Source of the DNA: Shewanella pealeana ATCC 700345
GTDB taxonomy: Bacteria; Pseudomonadota; Gammaproteobacteria; Enterobacterales; Shewanellaceae
NCBI RefSeq assembly: GCF_000018285.1
Contig: NC_009901.1
Location: forward strand, 3,967,001 to 4,031,000
Length of the DNA stretch: 64,000 bases
Direction of reading: 5' to 3'
Shown: positions 48,304 to 56,324 of the stretch, piece after piece
Layout of the letters: each line of letters begins with the position of its first letter
Numbering within the stretch: position 1 is the first letter of the stretch
Notes under the pieces: model-generated
Seen by the model: only the letters and a program-made list of their open reading frames with translations
Told to the model about the DNA's origin: nothing
The model's database searches: none
Program-made: the position numbers and the translations under genes

Positions 48304-48570
48304 TTAGTTTTTCCCTTCTTTATCCGTGCCGACCTCATCTGTTTCATTATTTTGTGGATTAAGCTTCTTGTCATTTTTACGTGCACTGAACAGGCCGATA
48401 AATTTATCCCACCAAAGCCTTAAACTGGCAAACCCCACTACTACAGAAGCTATGATAGCCTGAAGAATGATGCTGCCAGTTCCTGGGTCTAAATAAGCAT
48501 AGGCTGGCATACTTAGCATGACTAAGGCGGCAGAGATGAAAACTTTTTTCCCTATTTGGTAGCGCTTCAT
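48304..48570 (-). CDS. Small DPGTGS-motif membrane protein
   Basis: This 88-residue protein has a signal peptide (FISAALVMLSMPAYA) whose mature end is YLDPGTGSIILQ, followed by one TM helix (AIIASVVVGFASLRLWW) and a charged tail. Short proteins with this mature start are common in bacteria, often near genes for surface-polymer synthesis or phosphotransfer, but have no proven function. AGGAG stands before the ATG. It is divergent from the methyltransferase gene, with about 145 bases between. Confidence 0.75.
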   Translation of the reverse strand: MKRYQIGKKVFISAALVMLSMPAYAYLDPGTGSIILQAIIASVVVGFASLRLWWDKFIGLFSARKNDKKLNPQNNETDEVGTDKEGKN

Positions 48571-48713
48571 TTCGGACTCTCCTGAGCTGAAAGTCGATTG
48601 AGAGGGTATTCTTGAATATAGTTAGGCATCTACCATTGAGCAAATTGCAAATGAGCTATAGTGATATCTGAGATTATTTATTTTTTAACTAACTTCATTA
48701 GTGGGTTATTTCT

Positions 48714-50126
48714 ATGGATGAGATTGAGGTACATAGGGCTTCGTTTCGAGATAACAGTGGCTTTATCTTCAGTAAGCAAGGAAGCTTGTATCGACAGGTT
48801 AACTCCTCCTATAAAGAGGAGTTCGATGCTTACGTTGAAAGTGGCCTACATCAAGCTCTGGTTAATAAAGGCTATATCGTCGACCATGAAGAGATAAGCC
48901 TAGATGAGCATTGCAGGGACAACGTACATAAAGTCATTAAACCTGTGCTGATCCCCTACCTTACCTATCCATACGAATGGAGCTTCAGTCAGCTGCAAGA
49001 TGCGGCAAAGCTGACCTTAGATATTCAATTATTAGCCTTAGATTTTGGTTTTACGCTCAAAGATGCCAGCGCCTTTAATATTCAGTTTTACCAAGGTAAG
49101 CCTGTTCTTATCGACACACTCTCATTTACCCGCTATCAACAAGGCCCTTGGGTTGCATACCGTCAGTTTTGCCAACACTTTTTGGCGCCATTGCTATTGA
49201 AGAAGTACTGCGATCATCGCTTGGGGCGTATGACAGAACTCTACATAGATGGAGTACCACTCGATTTAGCCAGTCGCTTACTACCACGCCATACTTGGTT
49301 TAGCTTCAATGCACTGTCACACATTCACCTGCACGCTAAAATGCAATCGAGATACAGTGCCAGTGGAGATTCTGCTAGTCAGCATATCGAAAAAGCCAGT
49401 TCGAAAATAGACATAGGCAAACTTGGCGCGCTAGTCACAAGTTTAAGGGCTTATGTAGCAGGATTAAGCTGGTCATCGGCGAATACCGAGTGGGGTGACT
49501 ACTATGACAATACCAACTACTCGCAAGCCTCAATGCTAGGTAAACAGGAGATTATTGAAAGCTATTTGAAGGATTTCGACAAGCCTATCTCACTGTTAGC
49601 CGACCTTGGTGCCAACAATGGACACTTCAGCCGCATAGCCAGTAAGTACTCACACAGGGTCATTTCTTTCGACTTTGACGAACTCGCGGTTGAACAGAAT
49701 TATCTTAAAGTCAGGGCCGAAGGGGACGAGCGTATATTGCCTGTGGTGTTAGATCTATTTAACCCTTCACCGTCGATAGGCTGGGCTAATGAGGAGCGCA
49801 GCGCTTTTGTTGGCCGAGAGAAGTTCGAAGTGATGATAGCCTTAGCATTGATCCACCATCTGGCCATAGGCAACAATGTACCACTTAACAAGATTATTCA
49901 GTTGCTACACAGTCTGGTTAGCGATTATTTAATTATCGAGTTTGTTCCCAAAAGCGATTCACAGGTAGAACACCTGCTAGCAACAAGAGAAGACATATTC
50001 CCAGACTACCATGAGCAGGGCTTTGAGCAGGCTTTACAGGGATACTTTACTATAATGCGTAAGGACACAATACCTCACTCAGTCCGCACACTATACTGCC
50101 TTAAGCGCAACTCGACGTTAAGTTGA
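48714..50126 (+). CDS. SAM-dependent methyltransferase with kinase-like N-terminal half
   Basis: The C-terminal half of this 470-residue protein (about 290-450) is a class I methyltransferase: motif I LLADLGANNGHFSRIAS, motif II VISFDFDELAVEQN, and EVMIALALIHHLAIGNN. The N-terminal half contains LLALDFGFTLKDASAFNIQF and GKPVLIDTLSF, a D-x4-N plus later D arrangement reminiscent of protein-kinase/aminoglycoside-phosphotransferase active sites; this is inference. It resembles proteins labelled nodulation or LPS-associated methyltransferase. It overlaps the convergent sulfatase-like gene by 52 bases at the 3' end. A role in modifying a surface polymer is likely but unproven. Confidence 0.72.
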   Translation: MDEIEVHRASFRDNSGFIFSKQGSLYRQVNSSYKEEFDAYVESGLHQALVNKGYIVDHEEISLDEHCRDNVHKVIKPVLIPYLTYPYEWSFSQLQDAAKLTLDIQLLALDFGFTLKDASAFNIQFYQGKPVLIDTLSFTRYQQGPWVAYRQFCQHFLAPLLLKKYCDHRLGRMTELYIDGVPLDLASRLLPRHTWFSFNALSHIHLHAKMQSRYSASGDSASQHIEKASSKIDIGKLGALVTSLRAYVAGLSWSSANTEWGDYYDNTNYSQASMLGKQEIIESYLKDFDKPISLLADLGANNGHFSRIASKYSHRVISFDFDELAVEQNYLKVRAEGDERILPVVLDLFNPSPSIGWANEERSAFVGREKFEVMIALALIHHLAIGNNVPLNKIIQLLHSLVSDYLIIEFVPKSDSQVEHLLATREDIFPDYHEQGFEQALQGYFTIMRKDTIPHSVRTLYCLKRNSTLS

Positions 50127-52033
50127 TCGGTATTGTAGCCCATCTCTTTAAGGTGGGTGACAATCATCCCATACGCTAACATGGGCTCTAAATCGACATC
50201 TGGACATGTAGCGGCTTTAGGGTGAACTCTTTGCTGGGAAAGCAAAGGTTGATGAATATCGTTAATGTCCATGGAATATAAAATGCCACAATACGCCATA
50301 GATATGGTGCCCAAAGAGTAAAAAGGCGGCTTTAAATTAGCTGCAACCTTCCAGTCCCCGGCATTGGTTAACTGTTGCATCGAAGAGGTGACGATGAATA
50401 TTGGATAGAAGTCGTTACCTCGAGATAATAGACTATGACCGTCCATCCATTGCGGCGGCGTGACTCCCAAATAGGATAATACGGTTGGCGCAATATCCAC
50501 TCTCTGAGATGCCTGAGTTATTGTGCCTGTATGCTCTTTATTCGGGTAACGTATGATCAAGGGCAGAGTTTCATTTACACTGTGGCCTTTGCCGTGATCG
50601 CTGCTGAATACCAACAGGGTATTATCCAGCTCACCTAACTCATCTAACAGTTGGTATATTTCTCGACTATATGCATCCCATTGATAGATTGCGTTGTCAT
50701 AATGATCAACCATCCAATGCTCATCTTGCTGCTTTGTTTCGGTAAAAATAGCTTCTTGATAGTCAAATTTGCTCCCGTGTGGGCCGAGCAAATGTACGTT
50801 TGCAAAAAATGGTTTGGGAGCCTGTAGAATTTGCTCCTTCAATTGCTTTATACGGCCAATATCCGAAAGATGGGGCGCAGCATCAGCACCTTGATGGATC
50901 TGCTTACGTGGATTAACCATAGAGGTATAACCACTCAAGTGCGCCAATCGTTGATAGAGCCGCAGCCCATTTTCTTCGATAAACTGCACCATAGTGGGCC
51001 AACGCAGTAGAAAGAAATGCTTTAGTTGTGAGCCTTGTTGATTCAATTGCCTATGATTTGCGTAATCGAAGGCATTACGCATCTTCAGATCTTCCGAGTC
51101 GATGTAATGCCTCAAGGTAATATCAATATTATAATATCCAAGCCCTCTCAATATTCCGGGAAGATGCTGAAACATATCTTCTCCTTTAAAGGTATCTGGC
51201 CTGAAGATAACCTTGGTCCGAGTTGGATACTTGCCAGTCAATAGCGCTCCAATTGAGCCTGTCGTTTTAGATGAATTAGTCCAATGATTTCTATAGATAA
51301 GGCTCTCATGGGCGATACTGTCCATAAATGGTGTGGTGACCCGTTGATAGCCATAGATAGACATGTTGCTGCTATTAACCCCGTCAGCACCTAAGAAAAT
51401 AATATTGGGTAACTTATCCCTCAATGGTGTAGCACTCACGGCAGCAGTACTTACACCTAGCTCTGTAGAAAGTGGTTGATTGTACGATACCACTAAGGAG
51501 ACCGATGAGAGACCGAGTAATATCAACATCAACTTAAGCAAAGACCCGCAATACTTGCCGATGACCCCGTCAGTGGAATTAGCCTTGGCGAGCTTGTCTA
51601 TGAAGTAGATGAAAAAGAGGAAAATGATAATCCAATAGTAAGCTTGAAAAGCAAAGGTTGAAGCTGAGTGTGAGGCGATACCAAACAGGGTATATGAGAA
51701 ATTATCTAGCATTAAAAATGCCGTCCCCGTCAAAACTATTGCAGGAATAGCATAGCGAGCCAAGTTAGAAACAGCCTTAGGCACTGCTTTCATGCTAGCT
51801 AAGAGAGTCGACAATAATCCCAATATGCCTACTGCAGGTAGAGTAATAGTAATGAGAGGTAAAGGAGCGCTGAAGAGTAAGGTCAAGTTGTCAGTGAAGC
51901 TCAAATAACTAAGCATTGAGGGTCGAGAGAGGAAGAATAACCACTCCATGAAATAATAGAAGTAACAACTCAACCCCGTTAACACTAACAAGCTAACCAA
52001 ATGTCTGAGGTTGCTAGTATAGCCTCGCATCAT
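50075..52033 (-). CDS. Membrane-anchored sulfatase/phosphotransferase-like enzyme (alkaline phosphatase superfamily)
   Basis: This 652-residue protein has four to five N-terminal TM helices (residues 10-195) and a large periplasmic hydrolase domain from about residue 205. Metal-site motifs of the alkaline-phosphatase superfamily are IIFLGADGVNSSNMSIYGY (first Asp), HLLGPHGS (His) and FSSDHGKGHS (Asp-His). The nucleophile region is SSKTTGSIGALLTGKYP. It carries no C/S-x-P-x-R sulfatase signature, so the nucleophile is probably Thr/Ser and the enzyme is more like a phosphoethanolamine or phosphoglycerol transferase than a true sulfatase. The convergent methyltransferase and the DPGTGS protein suggest a shared envelope pathway. 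Confidence 0.8.
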   Translation of the reverse strand: MMRGYTSNLRHLVSLLVLTGLSCYFYYFMEWLFFLSRPSMLSYLSFTDNLTLLFSAPLPLITITLPAVGILGLLSTLLASMKAVPKAVSNLARYAIPAIVLTGTAFLMLDNFSYTLFGIASHSASTFAFQAYYWIIIFLFFIYFIDKLAKANSTDGVIGKYCGSLLKLMLILLGLSSVSLVVSYNQPLSTELGVSTAAVSATPLRDKLPNIIFLGADGVNSSNMSIYGYQRVTTPFMDSIAHESLIYRNHWTNSSKTTGSIGALLTGKYPTRTKVIFRPDTFKGEDMFQHLPGILRGLGYYNIDITLRHYIDSEDLKMRNAFDYANHRQLNQQGSQLKHFFLLRWPTMVQFIEENGLRLYQRLAHLSGYTSMVNPRKQIHQGADAAPHLSDIGRIKQLKEQILQAPKPFFANVHLLGPHGSKFDYQEAIFTETKQQDEHWMVDHYDNAIYQWDAYSREIYQLLDELGELDNTLLVFSSDHGKGHSVNETLPLIIRYPNKEHTGTITQASQRVDIAPTVLSYLGVTPPQWMDGHSLLSRGNDFYPIFIVTSSMQQLTNAGDWKVAANLKPPFYSLGTISMAYCGILYSMDINDIHQPLLSQQRVHPKAATCPDVDLEPMLAYGMIVTHLKEMGYNTDQLNVELRLRQYSVRTE

Positions 52034-52310
52034 TTAATCCCTTAATGTGAGCAATCTTGGTGCGCTGTGATATCGAGTCCGTTAAGTTAACGCTCTGCTA
52101 GCGCTCTTTTATATCAATCAGTATTAGCATTTAAATTACCGTAATAAGTATAGTTGGAGATCTGAATTTACACTGACCAATGTCAGTACAGGCAAGTTAA
52201 CTCCCGCCCCTCGCCTAAAACATCAAAAACAAATGCTTAAGCACAAGAAGGTAAACAAGCTGTCTTATATGAAGGGGCTAACCGTTATCGCGAAGTATGA
52301 TTGTAATGAA

Positions 52311-52342
52311 AACAAGGCCGGCGACTAAAGCCGGCCATTGTT
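52311..52342 (-). terminator. Terminator after the PepT-like peptidase gene
   Basis: AACAAGGCCGGC / GCCGGCCATTGTT stem with GACTAAA loop; the minus strand then continues TTGTTTTC. Confidence 0.75.
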
Positions 52343-52345
52343 ATG

Positions 52346-53452
52346 TTAGCGGGTCAGATAACAGTGAACGAATTCAGTGATTGCGGCCAAATCGGCTACC
52401 GCGATGAACTCATCAGTGGTGTGAACTTTCGACATCCCCGTCGACAAGTTAACCGTCTTTAAGCCATTCGCGTTAAAGATATTGGCGTCAGATCCACCGC
52501 CAGTAGGTTTAGTCATAGCCTCAATGCCTATGGCGGCAAATGTATTTTTAACCTCAACCACATGGGCGTCATCATCCGCAATATGATAAGCGTTATAAGA
52601 GCGAGTCGAATCAATCTCAACGCTAGCGCCATGCTTTTGCGCCGCCGCCTCAAAGGTCGACACCATATGCGCCACTTGCTTTGCCAGCTTGTCATCATCG
52701 AGTGAGCGCGCTTCCGCCTCAATATACAGCTCAGGCATCACGATATTGGTTGCCTGGCCTCCTTGCACTACACCAATGTTAGCCGTGGTTTCATCATCGA
52801 TACGGCTCAACTGCATTTTGCTGATGGCATCTGCAGCAACCGTTAACGCGTTAATCCCAGCCTCAGGCTCAAGACCCGCATGGGCAGGTTTACCCTTGAT
52901 GGTCACTTTTAGGCTTTGCTGGCCCGGCGCCGTGGTGATAATGGTGCCAATAGGGCCGCCAGAATCGAGCACGATAGCTTGGCTAGATTCAATCTTACTG
53001 ATATCAAAATTCTTAGCACCATGCATGCCACGTTCTTCATACACAGTAAACGCCACTTCAATGGTTTTATGGGCTTCGCCGCGCTCTTGAATGCTGCGAA
53101 CCGCCTCCATCACAGCCGCAATACCCGATTTATCATCGCCGCCTAGAATGGTGTCGCCTTTAGAGCGAATAATGCCATCTTCAATAATCGGTTCAATACC
53201 AATACCCGGTGTCACAGTATCCATATGGCTACTGAAAACGATGCTGCCTTCAAGTGAGCCGGTTAACTTGCCATAGATATTAAAACCGTTAGTGATCTCG
53301 CTAGGTACAGCAAGTTGAGTCACCTCAAAGCCCAGTTGACCGAGCTGCTCTGTTAGCACCTCTGCCACCGCTTTTTCATTGCCTGATTCACTGTCGATTC
53401 TCACCAGTGAGATAAAATGTTCAACGAGTCTTTCTTGATTAATATTTGGCAT
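52346..53452 (-). CDS. M20 family peptidase T-like aminopeptidase
   Basis: This 368-residue metallopeptidase has the zinc-site motifs of the M20 family: SSHMDTVTPG (His, Asp), ILGGDDKSGIAAVMEA (bridging Asp), VYEERGMHGAKN (catalytic Glu pair), VLDSGG (Asp) and a final His in STGMSKVHTTDE. The dimerisation domain is in the middle (KVTIKGKPAHAGLEPEAG). It resembles PepT-like proteins that cleave small peptides in the cytosol. The ATG at 53452 gives the normal start; the longer frame lacks a ribosome site. Confidence 0.88.
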   Translation of the reverse strand: MPNINQERLVEHFISLVRIDSESGNEKAVAEVLTEQLGQLGFEVTQLAVPSEITNGFNIYGKLTGSLEGSIVFSSHMDTVTPGIGIEPIIEDGIIRSKGDTILGGDDKSGIAAVMEAVRSIQERGEAHKTIEVAFTVYEERGMHGAKNFDISKIESSQAIVLDSGGPIGTIITTAPGQQSLKVTIKGKPAHAGLEPEAGINALTVAADAISKMQLSRIDDETTANIGVVQGGQATNIVMPELYIEAEARSLDDDKLAKQVAHMVSTFEAAAQKHGASVEIDSTRSYNAYHIADDDAHVVEVKNTFAAIGIEAMTKPTGGGSDANIFNANGLKTVNLSTGMSKVHTTDEFIAVADLAAITEFVHCYLTR

Positions 53453-53680
53453 CAGTGTGCGAACTCTTTTTGCGAAACGAACAAAGATCATAAACCTTAG
53501 TAGCGCACTGTATCGCTGGGTTACATCAAAGAAATGCTAGAAAGAATAAGTGATCACTAACTTAGAGTCATTTAATTGCTTATTGATGGGTTATATGTTG
53601 ATTTATCATTGTTCTGCATAGAGAATAACAGCTAGTTTGAGCGGTTTATTCAATGGTATCGATTTAGGAGTTTTAGTTAG

Positions 53681-54115
53681 ATGATGACAAAATGGGCGAC
53701 ACGTTTTTTACAGATGGCCGAGCTCGTTGCATCTTGGAGTAAAGATCCCTCCACACAAGTGGGCGCAGTGATCACCGAAGATAACCGAATTGTCTCATTA
53801 GGTTTTAACGGCTATCCCCATGGGATCTCCGATAGCGCCGAAACCGACAACCGAGAGATGAAGCTACTCAAAACCCTGCATGCCGAAGAGAATGCCATTC
53901 TCTACGCTAAGCGCGATCTTAGTGGCTGCGAGATCTGGGTGACGCATTTTCCCTGCCCTAACTGCGCCGCCAAGATAATCCAAACAGGATTAAGCACAGT
54001 CCATAGTCCACAACCAAGCGAAGACTTTCTGTCACGCTGGGCGGATAAGATTAAAATAAGCCAAGATATGTTTGACCAAGCAGGGGTTAAGGTTGATTGG
54101 ATGCAGGCAGACTAA
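53681..54115 (+). CDS. Deoxycytidylate deaminase family protein
   Basis: This 144-residue zinc-dependent deaminase has the HAEENAIL motif (about residues 67-74; His ligand, catalytic Glu) and PCPNCAAKIIQ (two Cys ligands, about 91-101). The N-terminal DPSTQVGAVITEDNRIVSLG and GFNGYPHG match the dCMP deaminase/ComEB group. It would deaminate dCMP to dUMP for dTTP supply. Allosteric dCTP sites cannot be judged. AGGAG at 53666 lies ten bases from the ATG. A strong terminator follows. Confidence 0.87.
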   Translation: MMTKWATRFLQMAELVASWSKDPSTQVGAVITEDNRIVSLGFNGYPHGISDSAETDNREMKLLKTLHAEENAILYAKRDLSGCEIWVTHFPCPNCAAKIIQTGLSTVHSPQPSEDFLSRWADKIKISQDMFDQAGVKVDWMQAD

Positions 54116-54152
54116 TACAAGTGGACGAACAAAAGCACCGCTTAACATGATT

Positions 54153-54180
54153 AAAAAGGACGCTGATTAGCGTCCTTTTT
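54153..54180 (+). terminator. Terminator after the dCMP-deaminase-like gene
   Basis: AAAAAGGACGCT / AGCGTCCTTTTT stem with a T-tail. Confidence 0.9.
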
Positions 54181-54658
54181 AATATAATGAGCTTAAACAT
54201 AGTTAAACTAGGTTTAAGCTTAAAAGTCGTTAAAAGCCACGATATAGGCATGATTTTACTTAAGCCAAAAACCCCTCGCTTTTAAATTAAGTCAGCCCCC
54301 AAAGCTTAAAACAGACTTAAAAATAAGCGCAAACAAGCTTAACTTAACATAAATTGAAACTTAACTACCTTCCCCTTCGGCATCAAATCAACACCGAAAC
54401 AAAAAATCAACACCAGAAAAACAACAGCTTGAATCAACACCTCGCTATTTCCGAACAATGATGCAACAATATCCGAGTTTACACTAGCTAGCGATTTACT
54501 CTTAACTGTTAAGGTCAGTGAGTGACTAAACCTAACAATAAAAATATGATTTCTAAGTCGGGATGAATTGTTAATCTAATATTGTGCCACTCAAAAAATA
54601 ACCGCCAAGCAAGCATTTATGACTCTCGATTCAGTCATTACATAAATAAGGATTTTAA
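54181..54658. other. CTTAA-rich non-coding spacer
   Basis: About 480 bases, the first half strikingly rich in CTTAA/TTAAG words (AGCTTAAACA, GGTTTAAGCTTAA, ACTTAAGCC, AAGCTTAAAAC, CTTAACTTAAC). No ORF is supported. Confidence 0.4.
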
Positions 54659-55090
54659 ATGAAGAGCAGCCAGTTATTAGTACTACTAACAGTCGCCTTA
54701 TCCTTTTCGTTGTTTGCAGACTCAACAGTTCCTACAAATGAAGAACGAGCAGTACTTAAATCTTGTATTGCACTTAAGAATACCCCTGAAGAGCTCTCAG
54801 ACAACTCCTGTGTTTATTATATTCAGGGATTTCTGGCAGGCTCCTTAACCACAAAATCAAATTACGTCTTACGTGAAACATCGGGCGTATTTTTAGATAG
54901 AGCCTATCGAACCAGAGTAGGAAAAGTGACTTCAAAGGAACAACCGATACAGTTGTGCCTGCCTAAGGATGAAAATATCGAGCAGTTAGCAGAGCGCCTC
55001 GTTGGACACTTGTCGTATCCAATTGACTCGATGCTGTTGCTACACACACAAATTTTAAATGCTCTCGCTGTGGAATCATCATGTTCATAA
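54659..55090 (+). CDS. Rap1a/Tai-like secreted small protein
   Basis: This 143-residue protein has a signal peptide (MKSSQLLVLLTVALSFSLFA). The mature part resembles the Rap1a/Tai immunity fold: a first Cys in LKSCIALK, SCVYYIQGFLAGSL, QLCLPKD..NIEQLAERLVGHL and a last Cys near the C-terminus (VESSC). Rap1a proteins are periplasmic, disulfide-bonded immunity proteins against type VI peptidoglycan amidase effectors. No effector or T6SS gene is nearby, so it may be an orphan immunity protein or a housekeeping relative. It lies 79 bases before the Mrp operon in the same direction. Confidence 0.6.
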   Translation: MKSSQLLVLLTVALSFSLFADSTVPTNEERAVLKSCIALKNTPEELSDNSCVYYIQGFLAGSLTTKSNYVLRETSGVFLDRAYRTRVGKVTSKEQPIQLCLPKDENIEQLAERLVGHLSYPIDSMLLLHTQILNALAVESSCS

Positions 55091-55169
55091 GCCACTGAAA
55101 GCCATAGATGAAATGTAATGACAAAACATAACCCCTCAACCCAATGAACCTATTGGTAACGGTGAGAAA

Positions 55170-55703
55170 ATGAGCATAAATGAAGATAAGTTATTAGATA
55201 AATTAGCACCCGATGAAAAAACGAGATTACTGCCAAGGCACGCAGTTAGCCTCTGCTTAACCCTGTCTATTTTCTGGTGGATTAACTCAAATTACAGTAA
55301 CCCACTACTGCTGTCACTTGGGGCCGCTTCTATCCTGCTTGTGCTCTATATCGCACATAGGATGAATGTAATCGACTATGAGTCTCTACCAATTCACCTT
55401 TCTGCCAAAATGCCAGGCTACATGCTATGGCTAGCCAAAGAGATCATTATCGCTAATATTTCTGTGGTCAAACACATTTGGCTTGGCAATAGCAGCATCT
55501 CCCCAACTCTCGCCACAATAGACGCCACTCAGCGCACAGATCTTGGCAAGGTTATCTACGCCAACTCCATAACCTTGACGCCGGGTACCGTCGCGGTGGG
55601 CTTAGTCGATGATAAAGTCATCATCCACGCCTTGAGCAAGGAAAATATCGATACCTTAAAAGCCGGCAAGATGGATCGCCGGGTCACTGAATTGGAAAAA
55701 TGA
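55170..55703 (+). CDS. mrpE: Mrp-type cation/proton antiporter subunit E
   Basis: This 177-residue protein has two to three N-terminal TM helices (HAVSLCLTLSIFWWINSNY, PLLLSLGAASILLVLYIA) followed by the MnhE cytosolic part. Conserved stretches are LWLAKEIIIANISVVKHIWL and NSITLTPGTVAVGLVDDKVI, typical of MrpE/MbhA. First gene of the operon; its stop TGA overlaps the ATG of subunit F. E stabilises the antiporter assembly in the membrane. Confidence 0.9.
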   Translation: MSINEDKLLDKLAPDEKTRLLPRHAVSLCLTLSIFWWINSNYSNPLLLSLGAASILLVLYIAHRMNVIDYESLPIHLSAKMPGYMLWLAKEIIIANISVVKHIWLGNSSISPTLATIDATQRTDLGKVIYANSITLTPGTVAVGLVDDKVIIHALSKENIDTLKAGKMDRRVTELEK

Positions 55704-55999
55704 TGTTAACTGCAGCCACTATTGCCATTCTCGTTGTCATGCTCCTCGCGATCATCCGCTGCATCGTGGGGCCATCGCTATACGATCGAATCTTAGCATT
55801 CAATATGTTTGGCACTAAAACGGTGCTACTTATCTCTGTGCTGGGCTTTTTAATGGGTCGACCCGAGTTTTTAGATATCGCTATCGTATACGCCCTGATC
55901 AACTTTATCAGTGTTATCGGCGTACTACGCTTTTCTGACTCTGTTGAGTTCAATCAACAACATCAAGAGCAAACGTCAACCAAGGAGGGTAAACAATGA
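55700..55999 (+). CDS. mrpF: Mrp-type antiporter subunit F
   Basis: This 99-residue, three-TM protein has the family core RCIVGPSLYDRILAFNMFGT followed by VLLISVLGFLMGRPEFLDIA and IVYALINFISVIGVLRF. The ATG overlaps the stop of subunit E by four bases, and its own stop overlaps the start of G (ATGA). MrpF-type subunits form part of the membrane scaffold. Confidence 0.9.
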   Translation: MMLTAATIAILVVMLLAIIRCIVGPSLYDRILAFNMFGTKTVLLISVLGFLMGRPEFLDIAIVYALINFISVIGVLRFSDSVEFNQQHQEQTSTKEGKQ

Positions 56000-56322
56000 A
56001 TCTCTTACTCGAGTTCGCGAGTGGATTGTGCTTATTGCTCGGCTGTTTTCTATGCCTATCTGGCGGCATTGGCATCTTGCGCTTCCCAGATTTTTATACT
56101 CGTATGCACGCGGTAGGGGTCACCGACACCTTAGGGGCAGGCATGATCCTCATCGGCTTGATGCTACAAAACCCACAGGGAATAGTACTACTTAAGTTGA
56201 TGATGATCTTAGTGTTGACCCTATTGATTAACCCCGCTGCAAGTCATGCTCTGGCCAAAGCAGCCCTGCGTAACAACTTACACCCGCAGCTTGATGAGTC
56301 AAGCAACAAGGGAGGGAACTAG
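55996..56322 (+). CDS. mrpG: Mrp-type antiporter subunit G
   Basis: This 108-residue, three-TM protein has the hallmark GGIGILRFPDFYTRMHAVGV and TDTLGAGMILIGLMLQNPQ of MnhG/MbhC. It overlaps F at ATGA. Its end carries the GGAGGG that serves the next gene, giving close translational coupling. Confidence 0.9.
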   Translation: MNLLLEFASGLCLLLGCFLCLSGGIGILRFPDFYTRMHAVGVTDTLGAGMILIGLMLQNPQGIVLLKLMMILVLTLLINPAASHALAKAALRNNLHPQLDESSNKGGN

Positions 56323-56324
56323 CC

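Noticed and set aside
55911..56195. 94-codon frame overlapping mrpF and mrpG
   Set aside because: It overlaps two clear family members completely and has no ribosome site.
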